From NCBI GenBank assembly GCA_024529925.1, contig JAFEUB010001192.1:169501-233500 (forward strand): 64,000 nt of DNA, written 5' to 3'. Under the pieces are notes generated by a model, which worked only from the letters and a program-made list of their open reading frames with translations, ran no database searches and was not told the origin of the DNA. Numbering within the stretch: the first letter of the stretch is position 1; each line of letters begins with the position of its first letter. The translations under genes were made by a program, and so were the position numbers. This DNA is from Ophthalmolycus amberensis. Taxonomy: Eukaryota; Chordata; Actinopteri; Perciformes; Zoarcidae. Below, piece by piece: positions 13,072-26,725 of this stretch.

Positions 13072-16000
13072 TCTGCACGTATGGGGTCACAGCCAGAAAA
13101 TGTGGTCCTGTTACTACAGGTAAACTCCTCATAACATTGTGTTCCCATAATACACACTACAATGTCATAAAAATGATTCAGTGAGGGAGAACGGTGATTG
13201 TATCAATCTCCTCCTCCTGCAGATGATCCACTACGAAGTCGGATTCCTCATATGTGCGACCATCGGTGTCACCTTTTTGATCCTCACCCCCATCATCGGC
13301 ATGTGTTTCTGTGTGTGTCGATGCTGTGAGAACTGCGGAGGGGAGATGCACCAGAGACAGAGAAAGAACATCGACTGCCAGAGAGGTTTCTACACCGCGT
13401 CGCTCATCGCCACCTCCATCTTCATCGTGTGAGTCGCTCCTTTCAGCCTTTATCATATCATCTTGTTTATCAACACTATGAGGATTATTCTTCTCTTTTC
13501 ATGAGACAGATTAAGGTATTAGTGTCCTCACTGTGTGCATTCTGGGTTTTTAGATTATGATGAGTTGTTGGAAAGTGGATTTTGGATATACTGAGCTGGG
13601 TACTGGTAAAAGTATTTAAACATTAGACCTCGACTTGCATATATTTTCAACAAAAAGGGAAGCATGTCTTGCTAAACTTGAAGTCGTAGATTCCAAAGCA
13701 ACCAGTACACAAATGTTTTCTGGATTTGACGACTATGAACCACAACATGCCTGGTTGGAGTCTGTGTTGCATCCTTCTCTCCTTTATTTCCTGCCACACC
13801 GGTGCAATTTGTAGGAGAGGCGATAACGCTACAATTGACAACAAATGTCCCTACAATGAGCTTTATAAAAATGAACTGACATTTCTCATTACTCGGTGAT
13901 ACCAGATCAAAAGTAATAAATAATTTCATTGTGAAATTATTGACACAAACACAAATTGTGCAAAAACTCCTTTTGGTTGCACAGTTTTTGCATGCTCATG
14001 TGTATTTGTACATGGATTCTCAAAAGAGTTCTCCACCGATTTAGCGTTGAACTCGTGTAATGTAGCTTCGAGCAGAGATGACAAGCGGGCTAACAACCCC
14101 AGTGACATCACTCGAGGCAGTTTATCAGATTTTGAGCTCCCTTTGAAGCCACAAAAGGCTTTACACAACTTCTCTTTCTCTCACATATGCAGTGTAATGG
14201 TAAAATATGTATTAGCATCATGGAAAGTTTTTAAAGAACATAGTGTGACATCTTGGTATAATTGAGAAGTAAAACAGGCCCAGATGTCAGCACCTAAAGA
14301 CCCGTTTTCTTAACTGAAGACATGTTCACATACTCTGTTTCTCGGAAGGGTCGATTGAAACAAGAACATAGAAACCAGATAAGACCAGACTAGACACTTC
14401 CTGCATGGGAGCCATGTGGGGCGGAGGCCTCTGTAGGTATAAAAGGATGCTGAATGTTGTATCTCGTTGAAGCTCACACCACAGACTGCTGAATGAGTAT
14501 CTGTGGTGCACTCTTCCCTTGCAAGCAAATAAATGGACAAAGACAACTTTGAATCTTTTGCAGACTTTGTTATTGATTTGTGAACAACTCTCTCTTCTCC
14601 TGATTAACATCGAAATCTTCCATCGCAGCAGTAGTACTCCATCACACCTGTAAACAGAAGTTTGATGGGTAAAATCCGTGAAGTTTCACTTTCACAAAAC
14701 TGCTCACATTCAGACTGGGACTTCCCTGCTGGTAACCTGCAGTGTAGGAGAAACACAATCCAAACTCAGCAGGACAGTTAGGTGTCACTGATATCACTTG
14801 GCTGCCTGTGAGAGTCCTCTCTGTCTGAATGAGTGCTTTCACATCACAAACACGCATGCTCACAAACACAAGGCAAGGCAAGGCAAGGCAAGGCAAGGCA
14901 AGGCAAGGCAAGGCAAGGCAAGGCAAGGCAAGGCAAGGCAAGGCAAGGCAAGGCAAGGCAAGGCAAGGCAAGGCAAGGCAAGGCAAGGCAAGGCAAGGCA
15001 AGGCAAGGCAAGGCAAGGCAAGGCAAGGCAAGGCAAGGCAAGGCAAGGCAAGGCAAGGCAAGGCAAGGCAAGGCAAGGCAAGGCAAGGCAAGGCAAGGCA
15101 AGGCAAGGCAAGGCAAGGCAAGGCAAGGCAAGGCAAGGCAAGGCAAGGCAAGGCAAGGCAAGGCAAGGCAAGGCAAGGCAAGGCAAGGCAAGGCAAGGCA
15201 AGGCAAGGCAAGGCAAGGCAAGGCAAGGCAAGGCAAGGCAAGGCAAGTTTATTTGTATAGCACATTTCAACAACAAGGTAATTCAAAGTGCTTCACATGA
15301 AACCATTAAAAGCATAAAGGCAAAAGTAAAGGAGATTTAAAACATACATTGAAACAATAATCGATGTCTCCCTGAGACATTACGCTGCACGCAATCAACC
15401 ATACACTGCCGCAATTCTGCAATTACAAAACATGCATATATGAGTACATGCAGCAGCTTGTGGCCGTTTGGAGATATTATCTCAGGGTTTGTTATTATGA
15501 TTCTAGTACCATCTCTCACACAGAAGATTCTTTCTGTTGCTCCTTCTGTCGACATTGAATCAAATCTTTGCTCAAGGCTCAGCAGAGGGAAAGAGATTTG
15601 TTATCTGGCAGGTAAATGAAATCCCTTCAAAAGAAGAAGAATCAGCTCAGCACCGCGTCAGGCTTCATCACTCTTTGTTGTTTTCTAAACAGTGAATTAT
15701 CGCAGCATTATCCGTCCTTTCTTAATCACAGTCATTTTACAGTATATTACTACATACCTCATAACGTTAATAAACTTGAGATAAGTCAATATCCATTTTA
15801 ATCAATTTTCCTTGTTATATGTTTACTAACCATGAAGGAGGTGGATTGTAGAGAAAGAGTGGATAATGCACCACAAAATGATTCTAAGCTTGCAGGAGAT
15901 TGAGATGTGTATTTCAAAAATAGGCTAAAATATGTTTATTTATAGCTGTAAATCATGTAGATCTTTCCCAAATTGTTTCATTGCAACAGTCAGGACAAAG

Positions 16001-18353
16001 AAAGTCTTAAAATATTTTTGCTCAAACGTCTGAGCTGTTTATAATGACCCCTCTACCTGATTACCCTCCATTCATGTGATAAGTTCTGAAAGGATAAGCA
16101 GAGAGAGAGAGAGACAGGGAGAGAAAGAGAGACTTGCATCTTTTTAAAATCCACATTTCAGATTGAGACGTATAATAGAAATAGAGAAATGTGTCTTTGC
16201 AGGTCGGTCACATCTCTCTGAATTCTCCAACAGTGACTTTTGAAGCCCATGGAGCAGAACTACACTTTAATGTAGCCATGCTGCCCTCTGCTGGTCAGTA
16301 CTGCTCACTGTCTTTACTTTACTGATCCTGTGTGTGTGTGCTTGTGTTTCAGTCTGGGAGTGCTCATTGCCTATGCTGCCAACCATAATGTCAGCACACA
16401 GATTAAGAGCACGCGGCGGCTCATCAACACCAACATGAGAGACCTGAAGACGTTTGCTAACAACACACCTGCTGTATGCCCACTCTCTCACACACACACA
16501 CACACACATGCACACACATGCATTCCCATTTAAAAGACACTGACACAATAATTCATGTTTGAATGCTTAATGTGTGTCTTCTGTTGCAGCAAATTGATTA
16601 CCTGACAGCCCAGTACACCACAGCAAAGAACAAAGTCCTATCAGACCTGGACAGTAAGTTGAATTCAGACTGTTTACGTACTTTATTTGTTTAATGTCCC
16701 TCGCGTTGTTTGCCTGTGTCTCCCCGTGTTTACCTACAGTAGCAATGTATAACTGTCGTGTTGTCATAAAACCGTCTGATCTTCCCGTGTTTCCGGACAG
16801 ACATTGGACCTTTGCTGGGTGGGAGGATCCACAGTCAGCTGGAGAAAGAGGTGGTTCCCTCACTGGACACTGCGCTGCGTATGGCAGGAGGTAACACACA
16901 CGCACACACACTCTGTATGAGCTGTTCATACGACCACCTGTTCACTTCAAGCAGTGGAGACGTAGTATCACGATGCTGCTGCTGCTGAAACATCTAATTG
17001 TTGATATTGATTTTGAAATTCAAGGATAAATCTCTTCAGCCAAGAAGTATTTTTGTTCGAACGTAAAAGTCTCTTCATGTTTTCTGTTATTTAAAATGCT
17101 CAGAAACCTCTGAACACGTCAAACAAAACTGCAAATGAATACACTTTTATCATGTTGAATGTTACTTTGAACTGAAATTGTAAAGTATTCCTTATTTTGC
17201 TGAACTTAAAATGAAATTGCGACCCCATTGCAACATATATCTATGTATAGATATATTATCTTTGTGAATTGTCCACACACTTTTTGTGTGATGCTACATG
17301 ATTTGTTTTTATGTGCAGTTTCCTCTCATGTGGTTTCATTACTACAGAATCCCATTGTGTCTTTTAAGGGCACGTCCTCACCATGTTTTACTTTCCATTT
17401 TTCCTCTTTGACTTCCTTTTATCTGAAGCAAAAGTTGAGAATGCCATCAAAGGTAATCAGAGCTGATCTGCTGATCTGCACCACTGCTGTGCCCTGTAAA
17501 ACGTCTCCCGTCGTGTTTTTTGTGGTGTCGTGGTATTTTGGTTATTGCTGTAATTTGGGTAGTTCTGTGGTGGTTGCGTGGATTGTGAATGTGTGTTAAA
17601 ATAAAATGTATGACGCTCACCAGTTTGACAACACAAAATAACACACCGTTGTGGATTATTTTACTGGAAGTGTAGTGCCAACTTTTTGATTCAATTGCAC
17701 TCTTCCTCTCTCTCTCCCCTGTAGCCATGCGGGAGACCAAAGAGGCCCTCGAGAACGTCAACTCCTCCCTGGAGGTTCTCCAGGAGGGGACGGGGATGCT
17801 TCAGGCCAGTCTGTCGGGGGAGCGTGCCTCTCTGTCCAACACCTTGTCAGACCCTGCCTGCACTAATGGAGCTGTGTCTCACACCTGTAACACCATCCGC
17901 TCCACGCTGTCGCAGCTGGGAATCAACGCTGACTTCTCCACGGTACTGGGGAATTATCTGACACATGAGATTAGAATGAAAACCTTCAAATAAATGGGGA
18001 AAAAACATTTCAGTTGCCATATTTACTAATCTTCACTCATTTTCTCTTTGTGTCTGTCAGCTGCCAGACGTCACTCGTGCCTTGGAAAATGTCAATACAG
18101 TCCTGAAGACGGACCTCAGCAACATTGTACAAAAGGTTAGCTTCTGTCTCCAGCTTCTCAGCATCCTCCTGCTCATATTCTTTTTCATATTCTTACGAAA
18201 TACACCCTAGAAATGGATATATATGTTTCTTAATCATCCTTTCTCTCTTCCTTTCCACCTCCAGGGTTACTCATCCTTTAATGATACACCAAATCTGGTT
18301 AAAGAACAAACTAAAAACATTGTCTCAGGTAAAGAAGTGTGTATGTATGTATG

Positions 18354-18423
<70 letters not shown>

Positions 18424-19988
18424 TGTACACTGTACTGTATGTATGTTTATTTAGTTCGCCGAACAAATACAGTGTTTTCCCTTCTTCACAAATGAAATGA
18501 GATTAAGTCTATTTGTAGTATTTCACTTTGTATTTTTTCTCCTCTCGCCTTCACCTTGTGAATGATGAAACCACAGCTCTTCCTCGTAAGTCCTTCTTTG
18601 TCCCTTTCCACTTTCTGTGAGACACCTTTTCTCAATGTTGTCACCTTTGTACTGACAGGCCTTCTAATTGATATTGTCTGTTTGTGTGTATAGGAGTAAA
18701 AGTTATGCTGGATAAGATTGGCATAGAGATCAACAGCTTCTCAAAGATGTTCCCAGTGGAACCTTCTCTGGTCAATTTCACCATTTTCCTCAGCGATGGG
18801 CAGAAAAAGATAGAGTCCTATTACCCACAGATTGACCAAATGGACTTCTACAGGTTTGTGCATGTGTGTTTGTCTGTGTACTTGTATCAATCAGGTTGTG
18901 GGAACACAAACCTGTCACATTATGGGGACAAACTTCCCATCTGGGGAAGAATTTGTCCTCCTTCAATGTTACGGTTGGTCTTTGAGGTAATTGCCCCACC
19001 TCCTCCATTGTAATTGGACGGCTGGGTACGATGACAATGTGACGAGCGCAGTGTTTTACCCAAAGTTGAACATTTTTCAATTCTCTGCAACCAGAAAAAA
19101 AACAAACGCGCAGAGCAGACGCTCGGCATCTCGGCCCGCTGCTGGCGTTTGTAGCGTAGTGTTAATGAATGGCGCTTCCATTGTAAAGAATTTTAAAAAG
19201 AAAAAACGTGGACATAGCGGTGTGGTGGTTTGGCTTGTCAATAGCATATTGCAATCCATATCCATATCCAATATATGAGCTAATACCTCCAAAACTAAAC
19301 AACTCACACCAAAACAGTCTGGATTGATAAATAGCACTACTGGTAAGAGCAAAAATATGTATTTTTTAAAGTCTGAATTATGACAAGGTTATGGTGAGGG
19401 TAAATTCATGTTAATCAATGCGGTGTCCTCGCAAACGACAGCACTAAGTGTGTGTCTGCATGTGTCTGTGCCGCAGGTGGGTCGGCTGTGTGGCAGTGCT
19501 CTGCATGCTCGTCCTGGTCCTGGCCTTCAACTTCCTGGGGCTGCTGTGTGGCACCTGTGGCTACGATAAGCAAGCTACACCAACAACACGAGGCTGCCTG
19601 TCGAACACCGGCGGCAACCTGCTCATGGCGTATGTTATTAAGACCGATGTTTTATTGCAGTATTACAGTAAACAGTTATTCTTAGCAGATAGCTACTGAT
19701 GTTTCTGTGTGATTTATGTTTCACACGCTCTGCCTCTGGCTCTTTCAGTGGGGTGGGCTTCTCTTTCATCTTCGTCTGGGTGCTGATGGGCATCGTGACC
19801 ACCTTGTTTGTTGTTGGTGGCAACATGGAGAAGATGATGTCGCTCGCTAACCGACAGCTGTTCAAGGTGTTAAAAACAAACTTCTTTCCCGAATCGTCTT
19901 ATTTTGACTCTCCCCTCTGCCTTTCTCTGTGTTTAGAAAGCATTTAATCTGAGCGGGATTGTGTTTAACAACGAACAACGCGGTGGTC

Positions 19989-20030
<42 letters not shown>

Positions 20031-21781
20031 GATCATAGACACACCATTCCTGGTTCATCCTGCCAAGAAGAACTTCCTTCCAGGGATGCTGTTTCAGAAT
20101 CCCAACATTGACTTGACTTTGGGAAGCATGTACAGGTAACATGCTAACAGCTAATACTGTACAGTACATAATGTAATTAAAACTCATTGTTTACTGCAAT
20201 TTACAGTGTGTCTCGTAACAGAAAGTGAAAAGAAAAATGAAACAAGATAAATAAGGTTAATGAGCTGCATATTATGCCTCAAAGTAAAAGAAAAATGAAT
20301 AATGTTTGTGCCGCAAATTACATTTTCCAATTTTTTATTCTCAAATTTTAGTATTTTGTCTCTGTAGGGACTGCTATGAGAACAACGGTCTGTACCATTC
20401 TCTGCAACTGGAGACCATGTTCAACATCAACTCCTTCCTCAACAGAACTGTGGTGAGTGTCAGTTTACTGAGTCGGAAATGCTGATAAAAGTCTGTGTTA
20501 AAGTCTGTGTGAATGGTAACTTATCCGCATGAATGTGTGGTTCAAACAGTACAACAGGGATCTGGCCAAAGTGTTTGAGAGTGTGCAGGTCGACCTGCAC
20601 GACATCACGCTGCTTGAGCAGGCCGGCAGAGACAGCCTCATCAACTTCGCCAACTCTGGAGTTGGAAATATTGACTATGAAGCCTACCTGGCTGAGGTAA
20701 TCTGTGTGTCTGTGTGTCTACAGCACCTTTTCTACCATATGGGGACGTTGAGTCAGGTTAAGCCTCCAGGACTTACTTAATGTAAGTTAATGTAATGTCC
20801 ACGCCGTTGACAAAAAGTTAGTGTTGTTCTCCTTTTATCTGATTGTTTTTGTGTCAAGGTTATTTTATTAAACTAAACATGAGTACAGCTGTTGTAATTT
20901 GAAATAATATTTTCTCAACTAATCGTATTTAAGGAGACAAATACAAAAAGTTTTCAGCTCAATTCTTTGTTGATATACATGATTTAAAAAAATAATGTAA
21001 TTTTGGGCAAATACTTCTTATTCACATTGTGCATCTCCAGACTGAAGGAGGGATTTTAAAACTGTATGATCCTTTGTTTTTTGTTTTAGGTCACTAAGGG
21101 AGTCACTCTGGTGGATCTCCTCTCCTTCTCGACTGACCTGGAGTCTCAGGCCGACCAAACGGTGAGTCTCATTATTATCTCACCAACCAATGACAGCAAC
21201 GGCATGATGCTGCTTTTATCATTCAAATGCCAAAATGATGAAGAAGTGTGACAGCGGTGATGTTTTACACACATAATACACATTGCTTAGAGTGACTAAG
21301 ATGAGGTGTAATCAGTGTTTATGTTTGTCAGCTGCAGTGATCTGTCACATCTAGTTTAACTTATGATGCTCGAGTGCTTGTGAAAGTATTTGGACCCAGG
21401 GAGTTGGCTTTAGAGATTTTAACGTCTATTTAATTTGTTTTTTAATCTTGATTTAATCTTGACATGTTAAAGAAATGTTCTTAAACCAACAAACCCAAAT
21501 ATAGAGTTGGACAGCCTCTCTGGAAAATCATTTCGCTTTATGCTAAGTTGGTCTGAACAAGCTGCCCATTCACTCTTAACACACACATTTATGGCACATG
21601 CATCGTACATAGTACAGGAACTATGCCATTTAAAGGCACACGGGACATACCACAGAAGGATTCGTGTGTGCTTGTATTTCTAAAGCAGGAAGGAATAATA
21701 AATAATTGAATTAATATCATCACCTGATTATCCTCAAGATTTAACTGCAACAAACTGCTGCATCCTCTGCTCTGTGTGTGT

Positions 21782-21855
<74 letters not shown>

Positions 21856-24799
21856 ACAGCCACGTGGTGCTCTGGAGAACGCACTGAAAGGACACGCCAG
21901 CAGTATCAGACAGATTCACAGAGAACATGTGGTTCCCATGGAGCAATCAATGGTAATCACCTCTCTCATCAAACACATTAAACACTTACACTTCATAGAT
22001 ATGCAGAAGCAAATACACACAGACCCGCTCCTATGTCCAAACAACACCTTCTACTGACAAAGTAAATAAACATACAGTATACTACTTTATGAGACTCGAC
22101 TTAGCATTTGTAAAGTTCTCAGGTTTTTTTTTAAGGCTTATGGTAACAGCTGCTAAAGAAAATTTCAGATAATATGCAACAACATCTAATGTACCTTATT
22201 TCTCAGTTCTGGCAAACTATAACAATCAAATTATTAGGATAGATAACATAAAAATCACATTGAAAGAATGGAAAAAATCAGATCACAAGTTTAAGAACAA
22301 ACTTAATGGAAGTATAATCTTTTTTTTTTGGTAGCCGCTCTCTGTACTTATCGTCTTTCTTCTTCCTTTTTGTTCGGTAAATGGTAACAGAAATATGTCA
22401 AAGCGCGGGTAAGCCACTGTTAATATATCGCAACATGACAGTGTTGATGTTGCGTGTTTTGTCATAGGAGTGTTGTTCATGTTGTTAATGTTATGACAGC
22501 GGTGACTGTGACGTGATGGCGTTTTTTTGTTAATGGGTCATTTGGAGACGCAGTTATGGTTTGTTTGGTGACAGTTTGTGTTCTTGTCTCCTCACACAGA
22601 GTACACTGAGCCAGAGTATCAAGCAGCTGCAGAGGATGTCCAGCGACCTGCCGGTGAGGAAGCAAACAACCATATTACACATCGTTATATTACCATCACA
22701 TGTTGTAAATAATATATATAATCATTGACTGTATTAGCACACAGGCAATGACGTCTACTTATCAAACCATGCAGAACACGTCCTATTAACTTCTGTATTG
22801 TCATCTGAACATAAACAAACTATTCACACTAACTTGCTTAATTGTCTCATAAGTGCAAATGAATCTCGTTCTCTGTCTGTGTCTTTTAGGTCAAGGTTAC
22901 GAATATCCTGAGTGCCATCGACGCAGCAGAGTACCTCATCACTCACAACGCCTCCCATGTGGTGAAACAGGTATTAAAAAGAGAATTACAACAAACTGCA
23001 TTATATGAGTGATATGTAACTGTGCTCACGTGGAGACATCTTTATTTATTTCTTGCCACATTTGTTATATATTATATTATATCAGATATTAAACTGGTGA
23101 TATTCATCTAAAAACTTGTTTTCATCAGTTCCTCCACTCCATTATCTCTGATTTAAACCAGATATTTTTAACAACCACACAACAGTGACTTTCTTCTATT
23201 ACAACCCGAGTTTGATTGACCTGAGCAGAAACAGCACTATAAGAACAACTATTCAATATTTTATCTTACCGTAGGAATCCACACTAACCCTCAACAGACT
23301 GCCGTCACACATTTGCTGACATGTTTTCCTCTCTGTTCGTTCCTCTCTAGGAAACAAAAGGATACACACAGAGCTTGGTGGGATACTTCAAACAGTATAC
23401 AGAATGGGTAAATAACTCGGTGAGTATACCACCAGTTTTCTATGTTGTATAGTATCGACGTCTCCTTTTAAAGTTTACAGGTTGATAATTCACAGGAGAG
23501 ACTTTGTCAGCAAAAGGGAAGAGTGTAATTGTACGGTGCAAATTGAAACCCACGGTAAAAGTGTTCCGTTAGTGTTGGATTTATACTTGATTATAGTGAG
23601 AGAACAGTAAAACTATCAGCAATCGAGCTGCACTCTTAAGAGTCAACCGGGACCCTGTTAACAGTTAGTTTAAAATGTGTTTTGGGGCGGTCGCATCACA
23701 AGTGGACAGCGTTAAATACAAGTGTAAATGACCACCAAGGCGCATTGTGATCTGACAGAGTTCTCACAGTTCCTTAAAAAGTCGTAAAGGCCATAAGTGG
23801 CATACAAATGTTTTCAAAAGTCTTAACAATGCTAAGACATGGGAAGTAGGATTTCATGAATCTTGTGACACAATGACACCAGTCATACAAGTCAAATAAG
23901 GGAAAAGTCTTAAATCCAAGTCACCCTGTCTGATTACTGAAGGCACTCATCGATGTGGTCCGGGACCCATTTGACAACATACCTTTTGTAAGCTGCGTTC
24001 TAAATCGCATACTTTTTCTTTTTACTTTAAGTAAGTACAGCAGCTGCCCTTACAAAGGGCGTTCTGTTGCATGCAGTATGCATTCAATTGGGACACACTA
24101 CTTCCACATAACATGGCACCTTGAATTGTGACCCTCTTGCTCATATACCTGCTGCACAGAGGATTGTGGGTCAGAATAACTAGAAAAAAAGTGTTTTGCC
24201 TGGAACCCAAAATAAATAGACCCAGTCTGTATGGTTTTGATTTCTAGACTAGCCAGGGAAGTGGATTGCTGCCTCCCGTCATTGGTTTTAGCAAACGGAA
24301 ATGATGCACGTCTTTATTTTGCGTATAGAATGGAGAAGCGATCCCAAGTGGTCACTTGAGACGCATCTGGAGACGCATGCAAATGCCAGGTGTGAACCGA
24401 CGTATTTAGAGCTGTCCACGTGTGATCGGATCACCCAAGACGCATGTTAATGTCAAGTGGAAACAGGGCTCGGATGTTCAGTAAATCACGGGAGCTTTAG
24501 AAGTTCTCTGATTGTAACCAGATTATTTAAACAGTCCAAGAAGCCACTTTGATTTAAATGTAACGTCTATAATAAGAAGCTTGAGGAGAGATCATCTTCC
24601 ATGCTTATGGTTTTACGTTTGACGTCATTCATGCGTACGCTGTAATCGATACTTTGGGTTTTCTGGTGTATTTTTCCCCTACAGTTGACTTCAGAGGTGG
24701 CCCAGTGCAAACCCATCAGTAACATTGTGGACAGCATGGAGATAGTCGCGTGCAGCTTCGTAGTCGACTCAGTGGTAAGGCACCAGAACACTGCGGTTA

Positions 24800-24832
<33 letters not shown>

Positions 24833-26670
24833 ACTGATTCATTGCACAGCTGTATGTACAGTACATGTTCCTCCACATGTATTTGGATTTCAACTAGAAA
24901 CATAAGCGGCTCTTTGACGGTTTGAGGGAGCTCTGGGTTTTTGGGAGTGATGAAGACTGTGGAGCATTCGGGCCTCACGTACGGGAACAGTTTTTTTCTC
25001 GGGTCTCCGACACACTCGCTCACACACACTGAGATGAGATAGGGTCTGTTTTGAGGCAGGAGGGGGAGTAACATACACATAGATTCCTCTCTGTTTTCAC
25101 TCCTGCCCTGAGGAGTTGTAAAGTTTTTTATTTCCATATCAGCTACATATCGTGTGTGTTCGTGAGAGTTAAATGAGAGCTCAAACAAGTCACAGACTGT
25201 GGTCAATATTAATAGAAAGATTTGTTTTATGCATCCAGCAGTGCCTGGAGCCTCTGTATGTGCTGCATGTGTGTACGAGTTTATATTTATATGTTCTGTC
25301 CTATTTGTGCCTGGTGACGTGTACATTTCTTGTGCATCCATGTGCCTTTATGTGAAATCCGTAGGGCTTCAACTAACGGTTATCAATTCATCTTTTTAAG
25401 TCTATAAAATTGTGAATAGTGCCAAATGAGTCCTTAGGAAAATCTGTATATTGCTTTGTTTTTGTGACCAACACTAAACCAAAATAAAAAATATACAACA
25501 CTTACATTTGAATACTGTACAATTACCACTTTGTAGTATCGTATACTAATATAGTACTTTCTTCCTGCACCACTATTATTTGAGTATTGTAGGCACTAGT
25601 TACTGATTTAGCATAAAAAATGCATTGAGTAAGTAAAACTACTCAAAATACTACTATGTGTTATTTCTATTATTGCTTTCACTTTCTACTGACTACTATG
25701 AAGGATCTGAAAACATCTTCCACCACTTAAGTGATGAATCAATTCATCGACGAATCTTTGAAACATATTAAAGTTGAATTGAGTGCGACAGGAATGAATC
25801 AAAGGTTGACTGGAGAAAGATGACTTGTCAACGTGTTTTTCAGAACACATTCTGGTTTGGACTGGGAGGCTGCTGTATCTTCCTGATTCCCAGTATCATC
25901 TTCTCCATCAAACTGGCCAAGTATTACAGGAGGATGGACACAGAGGACGTCTTTGAAGAGTGAGTCCAAACACACGCTCACATTTTGTACACACAGCCAC
26001 AGACAGAAATGATGCTAGTTTTGCTCGTAGTCTGAATCTTCTCTGTAGATTAAAAAATAATTAATTAATCCTCTTCTTTCCTTCTCTCTGTCGTTATTCC
26101 TTTGATTCTCCTCATATTTTCTCCTCGTGTTATTTCCGCTCTCTCTCCAGGACCTCTTACCCGTGGCTTGTTGCACTTTGATGTTTGTCTGCTATTCACA
26201 CGTCTTTTTGCCCTCTTCCACATCCCCATTGCCTGTTTGGTATGGGATACTTCGATTTTTGGATCCCTTCACATCTTTCTTGCACCTTTTGTTTATCGCA
26301 AATCTGACATTACAAGCATGGTCTTCCTCTCTTTGCATGGATCTTCATCTCATCATCTTCTCCTGCGTCTTCCTCCTCTTTTTCGACTTTAATACCGAGG
26401 ATCACTCCATCCTTGTTGCTTTCAGCGGAGTCTTCCCATTCTCTTTCTCACCTGTCCAACCTCGCTCTTGTGTTGCAGTATGGGTAATACAGGTAATCAT
26501 GGTGAACGAGTGTGCGATATCCACGGAGACCTCGCTGTGGTGAGGTACGAGCAGTGCCTCTGCTTGCATGCATGCCGCGGTGTTGATTGGCGGAGGGATA
26601 TTTTGGAGAGTCTGCAGACATTTGCTACATTTCTCAACAGACTGACTTTTTAAAGAATTCCCCATGTGTG

Positions 26671-26725
<55 letters not shown>

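Noticed and set aside
14871..15245. Regular repeat resembling a CRISPR array
   Set aside because: The unit is 5 bases with no spacers, in a vertebrate intron.
14642..15340. Long open reading frames of 130-214 codons on both strands
   Set aside because: They are produced by the AGGCA pentamer array, which has no stop codon in any frame.
24769..25341. 190-codon open frame on the - strand within a prom1 intron
   Set aside because: No recognisable domain, low-complexity His/Thr tract from the (TG)n repeat, no splice or promoter context.
26150..26182. Alternative prom1 last exon reading E-T-S-Y-P-W-L-V-A-L-stop after TCTCTCCAG
   Set aside because: The acceptor is good and the frame fits, but only ten residues of no known similarity follow. 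I kept it out of the gene model without transcript support.
26102..26543. Overlapping open frames with hydrophobic stretches between prom1 exons
   Set aside because: C/T-rich intron sequence between a good donor (25960) and acceptor (26478). Its start is an artefact of composition.
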